The translations under genes and the position numbers were made by a program. Shown here one piece after another: positions 56,200 through 64,000 of a DNA stretch of 64,000 bases (the stretch's first letter is position 1; each line of letters starts with the position of its first letter). The stretch covers positions 1 to 64,000 of the forward strand of contig JANTQF010000094.1 in NCBI GenBank assembly GCA_032988165.1. Direction: 5' to 3'. This DNA is from Emmonsiellopsis sp. PD_33 (Eukaryota > Ascomycota > Eurotiomycetes > Onygenales > Ajellomycetaceae). A model generated the notes under the pieces. The model did no database searches. It had not been told where the DNA came from and saw only the letters and a list, made by a program, of their open reading frames with translations.

Positions 56200-59023
56200 G
56201 CTGCCCTCCTCATCATTATTATTATTAATTATAGTTATGATGATCTCTATTGTATCTGAGGCTACAGTAGATCTCTTAGATCATTTATTGGAGAATATTT
56301 TTGGCTTTAGTTTAGCCCCTCCCTTGAGGAATACTAGCACTTTATGTTTGTGCAAGATATTCTTCAATATTTCCTCTGATGATTCTGTGTAAATATACAG
56401 CTTTAAGTATAGAATGAGGTTAGTGGTAATAACCTCAGAACTTAGCTGACTCTCATCAATTAAAATTACTGAGTTGCTAATTCTCCCTTCAATTACCTTT
56501 TGCATGTGTTAGATGTTGAGTGTAAATGCTTTAAGATCCTCAGCTAAATTCTTAGTAGAGATAATCTAACTGGCATTTAATAATATTACAGTATATTTTT
56601 AGATGTCCTTAAAGATCTCATTGAGCTAGTTCTAAACAAGAGAGTATGAGCATTTAGCATCTAGTATTAGATATCAAATTGAACTAAAGTTCAATTTAAA
56701 ATATGATTATATTTCACTGTCACTTACCTATAAAGTGAAGGTCAACCCTGACATCTACTTTATTAGAACTACCTTTAAGAAGCTATTACATAAGATATTG
56801 ATGACTAGCTGCTTAAGTTATTGATATTTAAATAGTGATCTAAAGATAGTAGCCTCAGTTCTCAATGTGTCCTTCACCTGGAGATTTATAAGCTATGGAT
56901 ATTTATAGAGCTTATAATTAGTAGCATATTAGATGTCTGCCACTTAAACACCTTAGAGGGTAATTAGCTTTATATTCTTCTATTCCTAGTTAGCATTTTA
57001 TGATCAGTTATATGAACTTTATTTATAGATGTATCAGCATGTCCTCCTCATTGAAAATTATCATACATCTCTTGAAGAGATGTATTCTTACCTCTTTGCA
57101 AAGAGAGAGAACTTGTCTTCAGTAGAGATGGTTAAATTTAGAGTGATATGTAATAACCTCAACATGATTAGTTGGATAATCCTTCTAGATAATCTTGCCT
57201 TTTAGCACATCAAACTGTGATCTATCAGTATTGAAATGTTGAATCAAAGTTCAATGCAACTTACCTAATCTCTAAATATTGATGTTGAAAATGCTTGTGC
57301 CTGCTCTGAGATATAATCCTATAGATTAGTTATTAAAGACACTATGTGCTTATATCTCTTATTATCTTCATTGTCTATAATCTCACTGATCATATAGGAC
57401 TACTAGAATGTATGATACTTCTTTATGGAGTTTATAGGGATTATCTAACTGAGCTTGACCCAGAAGATAATATAGGCCAGAATTTTCTTTAATGATTCTA
57501 ACACCTAAGTCTGGTACTTACTTATTGCTGGCTATATTTTAATTGCCTTGACAGATCTGCATACTGTCCTCAGATAGTCAAATGCTGCCTGATACTTCAC
57601 ATCTGGGAGTCTCACAAGAAATCTGGGTTGTTATGTGATATAGGTTTTTCCTTTATATTTATAGAAAGAATTCATGTGAGATAGAATCATCTCTTTAAAC
57701 TCCTACTAGAAATACTTTTCATCAATGAATAGATTGCTCTTGAGGATCCTGATGATGAGATCATTACTATCTAGGAAAAATAGAGGGTGGAGGATATTAT
57801 TATGAGCTGACATACTAAAAGAAACTAGCTGTTTAATATCTAGAGTGAGAACCTTTAGTAGTGACTCTTTGAATGTCAGGTGAAAGTAAAGAAAGTGGTG
57901 ATGGAATATTAGTGCCTAAATCTAACTTAAATTCAATTTTAATGTTTATAAATTCTGGGTAGAATGAATTGACTCATTTTATCTATCTTTACTCTGACAA
58001 TTTTGTCTGCTGAGCTGATGGTAAAAGTCTTACAGCTATAGAATATTAACATATATATAGTAAATACTTTTTATATTATCTTATTGTGCAGAATAGTAGT
58101 TCAGTGACCACTATTCTCAATATTCACCCTAAACATGTGGGTGATTTACTACTTGAGAGTAATTTCATTTTTGAAGAGATTTACTCATTTCCAATTACTC
58201 TTTGCATTTAATGTACTTATAATTTCATAAAAGCTATTATTATTATTATTAACTTTATAAACATCATATTTATTTGCATGTAAAGAGTCTAGTGCATCAG
58301 CATTATTATATAGTAAAGTGTGATCATAGATTTCAACAGCTTACATGTATGAACACTGAAAAGTACAATGATTAGTATTAAACCTAGATTCAATTTGCAC
58401 TAATAGGGTAGACTTATATCTTTACTGGATAGTCCCTAATTGTACTTGATCAGTGCAGCATGTTGGTACTGCTCTGCCTTGAGGATAGAGGAAGTAGAGT
58501 TAATTTTTTAATTAATATTAAAAACCACAAGTTTATTGATGTCTCAGAGGCTGAAGTTCTGCAGATTTATAATAATATACTCATATTGAGGATCATCTTT
58601 ATACTTCTTCTCATACATCTTAAAGTAAAATTTAAAGTCTGACTGTAGTAAGGTTACTTTCATGTGTGTATTGATCCCATACTGCTCAATATCCTTCATT
58701 TTAAATGACAAAACAAGTTTTTTTATGTGATTCTCCCTGAGATCTTGATTGTAGGCTCTATATGATTATTCAGTATTGAGGCCCTGAATGTCTATCATAA
58801 TGATGTCTAGTAATATGTGATTAATGTAGTATTTATATTTACTTACCTTAAATAGAACCTCATTTTCTACTAGGCCAGGAGAATCTTCATCTGACAGATT
58901 TGTTATTATAGATATGTATTGGAACTAAATATATTAGCATTACTAAGGTTAATAAGTACACATATTTATATATGCAATTTGAAGTGTATATATAGATTGA
59001 ACTTAAGTTCAATTTAAACTTAC
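56200..59023 (-). pseudogene. Unrecognised multi-exon cargo gene remnant in the hAT
   Basis: Minus-strand coding character is visible in stretches such as LYFHLTFKESLLKVLTLDIK, FFLDSNDLIIRILKSNLFID and FLVRLPDVKYQAAFDYLRTV near 57560-57900, SQFDVLKGKII and NHVEVITYHSKFNHL near 57130-57220, and VILIDESQLSSEVITTNLIL near 56400-56470. Putative introns with GTAAG donors at 59023, 57264, 57091 and 56727 separate some stretches. Stops are frequent. No family was recognised; the IDES motif alone does not prove an ATPase. Confidence 0.5.
56661..56727 (-). other. Putative palindrome-bearing intron
   Basis: Donor GTAAGTGACAG, acceptor AATACTAG, 67 nt. It contains a 22-bp near-palindrome at 56676-56697 of the ATTGAACT..AGTTCAAT type. 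Three more donors in this remnant (59023, 57264, 57091) are also followed by palindromes. Confidence 0.4.
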
Positions 59024-59859
59024 TAAAAAGTAAAGGATGTTGAATTTAATGTAGTGCAATCTGGAAAACTATGAAATAAAAAGAAAATGGAAGTTAGGAG
59101 ATCTGAATGAGTGTAGTTGCTAAGAAAGGAAAAAAATAGTAGGGAGGAAGATAAACTGCCCTTATATAAAACTAAGATACTTAGTGTGATTCAGTCCATA
59201 ATGTGGTTCACTCCAGAAACTACTATTATAATGATTGGGAAGGTAATAAGATAGATAAACACCATCTATAAACTATCATGATTGCCTTATTATTAATACC
59301 TCTCTTACAGTATATAGAATCCAACTGATTTATTTATAGCATCTTTCTTTTTTAGTAAGTTTCATGATCAAACCTAGGTTTATTCCTGTTCAACTTGGAT
59401 TTATATTTAGATATCAGTTTGTCTCTCTCATTGATGCATTCTGATTGAATTGTGGTGATAGATATATATATATATATCTCTGGGTAATGCTGACTATTAT
59501 TTATCACCACTAATATTCTCACCTTCTCTATATGAAGTGCAATTCTTAATACAAATTACTCTAATACAAGAACATTTATATCTATAATATAGCTTGTCAA
59601 ATAATATTATCATCTACCTCATACTCTTTGTCTTTGATAATTGATATACTCCCATTCAACAATGATATCAATGGATGTTACTTGTTATCTCTAAATCCTT
59701 CTTCTCTTATTTATATTAGTATGAAAAACACTGGGTCTCCTACATAATCATTCTTTGTTTATTTAAACTTAAGTTCAATTTATTGGTTGGAATTTTCCAG
59801 GCTTTTATTGATTAGTAGAAGATTATGAATGATTAACTATTACCACTAATTATATTATT

Positions 59860-61080
59860 ATAAAGGCTGCTTTATAGGTGTGGCTTGCATGCTACATAAT
59901 GAATCCTAATTCATTGTGATGATCTTATATGACTCTCTCTGTAAAAGAGCTCCTACATTATAATACTTATTTGCCTAGTCCTCTTCAGTCTGAACTGAAA
60001 TTTCATCTATCTACCTACTAAGATTAAATAATAACACTATTTTCTTTTTAATCTGAAATCATTCATTCTTCATCCTTCTCTCTTCTTTACTAATAGGTAG
60101 TATCTACCTTGCACCTCTGGACTCTCTATTAGCATGGAAACCCCAAATACCCTACTTAGCTAATATGAGTGTACTGAGGAGGAGTGGTTCCACTATCAGG
60201 CCTTTAATAGCATGAGAAATGCAAATATAGAAGGTACTACTATATATACATCTAGTTTGATTTTACTTGCTAATGTAAGAATAGAATATGACTGTAGTTC
60301 TGATTATAGAGCTTGCATGATTAAATGAAAGATTCTATATTGATACTACCAGTTAATGGAGCTTAATATTATGCTTGCCTTTACTTTGCATCATCAAGTA
60401 AAATACACATAAGAACTGGAGCAAGTAATTAATGTGTATGAGTATATGTTTATCTACATTAACTCTTATTATTTAATGGCATTACTAATTGATAAATAAT
60501 ATAAAGTATTAATATAAATAAAATACATTCTTTCTAAAGCCTTGATAGTGTTTCTATACTCTAGTTTCCCACTTTTATTAGTTCTTCTATGATCTGAGTC
60601 AGATTATTGATGGCTAATATGCATTTCTGTGATTTCATGAGATAAAATAAAGAATAATGAATCACAACTTCTTCAAGAATGCTTCTATGACCATGAATTG
60701 TATTTATCAGGTAGGCAAGAAGGTAGTCAAGTTCTTATGGGCTAATAATGAGATGAACCTCCTATTTTACATTAAATGCCCAGGCTAATATAATGTGAAG
60801 GTTATGATAATCATCATCTTAGATGCATGGAATAGAATGGAGTAGTAAAAAAAGAAATAATAGCTAATTTAGTTAGTATCTCTAGTTATAACTTATATTT
60901 TAACCTTAGATGAGTCTTTAAATGAAGAGTTTCAAGAATTAGGTAAGCTATCAGATGATGAGTCATGATACCCTTCAAGAACACATAATTGAGATGAATA
61001 CAGGTAAGGCTATTCCTTATTTAGGGTTAAGAATAAATATATTGAGAAGATCAAGAATGAGGGGATGACCATGTATTTCA
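59860..61080 (+). pseudogene. Cargo gene of unknown family, tandem copy 1
   Basis: A plus-strand remnant reading EEEWFHYQAFNSMRNANIEGT near 60180-60230, SLILLANVRIEYDC, then GKKVVKFLWANNEMNLLFYI near 60715-60770 and LDESLNEEFQELGKLSDDES near 60910-60970. Copy 2, about 1.44 kb downstream, has the same segments in the same order. Family not recognised. Confidence 0.55.
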
Positions 61081-61299
61081 AATTAATATCTGATATTCCA
61101 AATTCAGTCTTTTCTTAGTGGTTATAACTAATGTCTTTATTAGTTTGAACCTAGATTGAATTCATTGATTAGAATCTTTAGTAATCATTATGATTTATAG
61201 AAGTTAATACTTTCTTACCTGCTTTATAGAGTAGATAAAGCAACATCCTGCAATGTGATTTGGAGGGTAAGGCCTAAGCATAATGAATAATAGTATGAT

Positions 61300-62720
61300 A
61301 AAGTTTGCTTTTTAGTTGTGGCTTGCATATATCACAATAAACCTCAGTTCATTGTGATGATCTCATATAATTTAACCTCTAAATATAATATTATATTATG
61401 ATGCTTATTTGCTCAGCCTTTCTCTATCTGAATTGAAATTTCAGCAAGCATTCAGCTACTATAATTAAATAATAACAGTCTTTCTCTGATGTTTCAGAAC
61501 ATCAATGTCTTTTGAGTCTATCTCCTAATACTATCTCTAAACCCTGTCTTTCAAGCCTATCTTTTAACTCTATCTTCCAACCCTGTTCATCATTGTGGAC
61601 ATGGAGTCCTCTCCCCATCCTGTAACTATTACTACTAATAAGGAAAGCTCCCCCCATTCTGTGACTATTACTATCAATGAGGAAAGCTCTCTCCATCCTA
61701 TAACTATTACTATTAATGAGGAAAGCTCCCCCTATTCTATAACTATTACTACTAATAAGGGAAACCTACTCAATCTATCATCTTAATGTGGAGATTACAC
61801 TATTAATGAGGACTGGTTCCATCATCAACTCTTCAATTCCATGTGAAAGGCAGATATTGAAGGTACTACTTTATGTGCTTGTCATATCATATTACTTGCT
61901 AATAAGAGTATAGAACATGACTGTGGTCTTAATTGTAAGACTTGTATGATTAAATGAGAGATTTTATTCTACTATTATTAGACTACTGAATTGAACATTG
62001 TTTTTATATTTATTCTATTTGAGCAGAGCAAATACATCTAAGGTCTGGAGAACTGTATTTACAGACATGAAAGTATATTTCTCTTTATATATAATGTTTA
62101 TTTACTGATAATACTGATTTATAATCCAGTTTCTTATATTATCTATAATAACATCAAATCTTCATATCTAACTCACATTCCTGATTCTCTCTATATGAGC
62201 TCATTGAACTGCTTCTGTGACTTCAGCCAGTCTCTTAGGGTAATGATTGGAAAATAGCATGATATATTCTCAAAGTTTCATAACTTAAGAGAGAGAATGA
62301 GCTATAAAGGAGCTTTTAGAGATTATACTACTATAATGAATATAATCCATTAAATTGGCAAGAAGGCACTTAAGTTTCTATAAACTCCTAATAATATCAA
62401 CCTTCCCTTCTACATTTAATGGCCCAGTTAATATAATATGAATGGACCTGTCTTCATGGCCCCAGTTAAATGTGACTGAGTGGAAAAGAAAAAGTTAGCT
62501 CAATAGGAATCTGATTTATACAGTCCACTAGATTAAGATTCAGCATTATATGAGTCTTCAGATGAGGATTTTCATGAGTTAGATGAACATTCAGATAATA
62601 AGAGTTATAATGTTTTTGAAATCTATGAGCAAGTTGAAAATTGAAAGGGCTATTCTTTAACTAGATTATCAGAACTCTTTGACTGAGAAGATCAATGTGT
62701 GTGTTGAAGGTTCAGAGTAC
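61300..62720 (+). pseudogene. Cargo gene of unknown family, tandem copy 2
   Basis: Paralogue of the preceding unit: EDWFHHQLFNSM, KADIEGTTLCACHIILLANK, EHDCGLNCKTC, GKKALKFL, NNINLPFYI and SALYESSDEDFHELDEHSDN, with stops between. Cysteine pairs in EHDCGLNCKTC hint at metal binding but are not enough to name a domain. The copy carries an added tandem repeat near its start. Confidence 0.55.
61616..61771 (+). repeat. 39-bp minisatellite, four units
   Basis: Four consecutive units each encode a 13-residue motif (HPVTITTNKESSP, HSVTITINEESSL, HPITITINEESSP, YSITITTNKGNLL), keeping the reading frame. It is absent from tandem copy 1 at the equivalent place. Confidence 0.8.
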
Positions 62721-63190
62721 TCATTCATATAGAAGTAGGTGAGTTGGTATTACAATTAGAGGTAAAATAAATAAATGTAAATAGGCTTATTATTTTCAGT
62801 TATCTCTTACATAGTATTTTTAATTATCTTATATGTAGTGTTTTCAGTTATCTCCTAGATAGTTAAAATTAAACTTATGTTGATTTTATACATCTTTATT
62901 TATATGAATATTTTACTAAATTCAATACATATCTATATTGTATGACATGTTCTGCAAAATTGTGCATATACCTTCTGAAATATGCAGGTATAAATATCCA
63001 TTTTGAATAAATTTAGTGATTGAATCCACACTAGTTCTTTAAGGTGACCTACAGTGGGTCAAATGGGTTGCCCCATTCTAACCTACTAACCTAACTTTTC
63101 AGGTTTAGCTAAACACACCCAACCTGTGAACCTGTTCAGGCAGGCACCTGAGGCAGTTTTTCAACCTAAACTCAAAAAAAAACAATACTA

Positions 63191-63198
63191 TTAGAATC
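63191..63198 (+). repeat. hAT target-site duplication TTAGAATC, right copy
   Basis: Identical to 52216-52223, directly outside the right hAT end CAATACTA. Confidence 0.9.
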
Positions 63199-63570
63199 CT
63201 ACTGAGTAATAATATATTTAATTTTTTTATTCATTATATTCAGCTTCTTCAGTGCTCTGAATACTAATAAGGCTTCAAAAGTTATATTAAATTTATTCTT
63301 TACAAACTCAATAGTCTCATTTAGATATACTGTTGGATACTCAGCAAAGAAGTCCTCTAACTCTCAGAGTACATTCTGAGTCACTTTTGACAGCCTTCCT
63401 TGAATTACTCTATATCCTCTGGGTGTTTTAAAAACACACTGATTCCATTAAATTCAATATATAGTTACCAGGTGAACTAACTACATACAGATAATTGAAG
63501 CTGATAAGTTCCCAGCCTCTAATAGCTGTATAATTCAATTAACAGTCAATTTGTCAAGGGGGGTAGGCAT
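63191..63570 (-). pseudogene. Mariner transposase, N-terminal half
   Basis: Starts at an ATG at 63570 (MPTPLDKLTVN). It continues with IIQLLEAGNLSAS, a helix-turn-helix of the IS630/Tc1 type, then TPRGYRVIQGRLSKVTQNVL, LEDFFAEYPTVYLNETIEF and FEALLVFRALKKLNIMNKKI, the second DNA-binding region. The frame reaches the hAT insertion in phase. 124 codons lie before the duplication and 188 codons from the other copy to the stop at 51660, so 312 codons in total. Confidence 0.87.
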
Positions 63571-63640
63571 TCTAATGGAATCTGATGAATTTGACACAAA
63601 AATCAGGATTGAATGGTGTTTTTTGAGCAGGTAGGAGGCA

Positions 63641-63760
63641 TTGTTGATTTTTTTGTCTCTATTTTCTATACTAGGCAGGAATGACATGTGTTTTTTTAGT
63701 GTGTGTTTCCATCAAGGGCTGAATCATGTGACTTTCACATGGTTTTTACAAGGCATAATA
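63641..63760 (-). repeat. Right terminal inverted repeat of the mariner element
   Basis: Complement of the left repeat at 49296-49418, with mostly transition differences. Ends in TA at 63759-63760. Confidence 0.85.
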
Positions 63761-64000
63761 GTTGATGCTGGAATATCATATTTTGAAACTTTTTATACCC
63801 AATGATTTTATCAACATGAACAGGCCCATCAATATGAATACAGAAATAAAAATTCCAAACCAGAATATGCGCGCGAATCACTGGGAGAAACTTTTAAGAA
63901 AAGAACACAACTCTGAATCTCAACATGGGCATGATTGGGTAGAAGTAGAGGCATCAGTCAGACAACAAGAATCCAAAATATATGAAAATAACAAGAATCC
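63761..64000. other. Right flank of the transposon nest
   Basis: 240 bp with CpG again present (GCGCGCG near 63870). No gene was seen before the window ends. Confidence 0.5.

Larger units (their letters stand above)
52224..63190 (-). mobile_element. Large hAT transposon (about 11 kb) with extra coding-like cargo
   Basis: Bounded by TAGTGTTGT (left) and the complement of TAGTATTGT (right), and flanked by the perfect 8-bp duplication TTAGAATC. Terminal identity is short, as in hAT elements, and the subterminal 150 bp on both sides are rich in AAACCT/AGGTTT motifs, the usual hAT subterminal repeats. A decayed hAT transposase occupies the left third on the minus strand. The other 7 kb holds at least three further degenerate reading frames. 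Typical hATs are 2.5-5 kb, so the length is unusual. It inserted into the mariner transposase gene. Confidence 0.85.
49296..63760 (-). mobile_element. Tc1/mariner (IS630-type) transposon with long inverted repeats, split by a hAT insertion
   Basis: The outer ends are imperfect inverted repeats of about 120 bp that begin TATTGTGCCTTG (left) and, complemented, TATTATGCCTTG (right). Both contain GTCACATGATTCAGCCCTTG and ACACATGTCATTCC. The leading TA at each end fits TA target duplication. Without the internal hAT the element is about 3.5 kb. It encodes a DDE transposase on the minus strand (two halves, listed separately) and an additional unknown plus-strand frame. The whole is AT-rich, essentially free of CpG and carries stops, so it is dead. 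Confidence 0.85.

Noticed and set aside
56195..56392. 65-codon plus-strand frame opposite the cargo gene
   Set aside because: It is the shadow of the minus-strand stretch with VILIDESQLSSEVITTNLIL; stops on both sides and no motif.
61616..61771. CRISPR-like spacing in the 39-bp repeats
   Set aside because: Units are directly adjacent without spacers and the sequence is eukaryotic.
61502..61786. Open frames over the 39-bp repeat, one on each strand
   Set aside because: The minus-strand frame is a reflection of the repeat. The plus-strand one is part of the decayed cargo gene and not a gene of its own.

Overview
This window looks like a chromosome segment of a filamentous ascomycete, probably a Eurotiomycete. 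Genes carry short GT-AG introns of about 50-130 nt with CTAAC-type branch sites, a 5S rRNA gene is dispersed among protein genes, and typical mould families are present. Compact gene-rich DNA alternates with two AT-rich blocks of decayed transposons that are almost empty of CpG. That pattern fits Onygenales (Coccidioides/Blastomyces relatives), but the placement is inference and no species is claimed.

Layout. 1-20.2 kb is gene-rich: a minus-strand 5S rRNA gene touching a 5'-incomplete alpha/beta hydrolase, a BDH1-type butanediol dehydrogenase, an MFS monosaccharide transporter, a BTB-domain protein, an App1-type phosphatidate phosphatase, a UVDE UV-damage endonuclease and a serine/proline-rich unknown protein. 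At 20.2-20.8 kb lies a fold-back MITE with TA ends. At 21.8-27.0 kb lies a complete but dead Ty1/copia LTR retrotransposon on the minus strand, with 112-bp LTRs and a GTTGC target duplication. 27-49.3 kb is gene-rich again: a LAC12-like sugar permease, an F-box protein, a polyamine-oxidase-like flavoenzyme, a homeodomain protein, an NmrA-like reductase, a secreted berberine-bridge-type oxidase and a GH31 alpha-xylosidase.

49.3-63.8 kb is a nest of two DNA transposons. The outer one is a Tc1/mariner (IS630-type) element with about 120-bp inverted repeats and TA ends. Its minus-strand transposase is split by an 11-kb hAT element that left an 8-bp target duplication (TTAGAATC on +). Taking out the hAT and one copy of the duplication leaves a 312-codon transposase frame with both halves in phase. 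The hAT carries a decayed hAT transposase plus about 7 kb of extra coding-like sequence of unknown function, including a diverged tandem gene pair and putative introns with palindromes near the 5' splice site. The mariner also holds a second, unknown plus-strand reading frame.

The host genes are mostly metabolic or regulatory. Two sugar porters, a GH31 alpha-xylosidase, a berberine-bridge-type oxidase and an NmrA-like protein suggest plant-sugar use or small-molecule oxidation, but no single co-regulated cluster can be shown. All gene models were spliced by eye.
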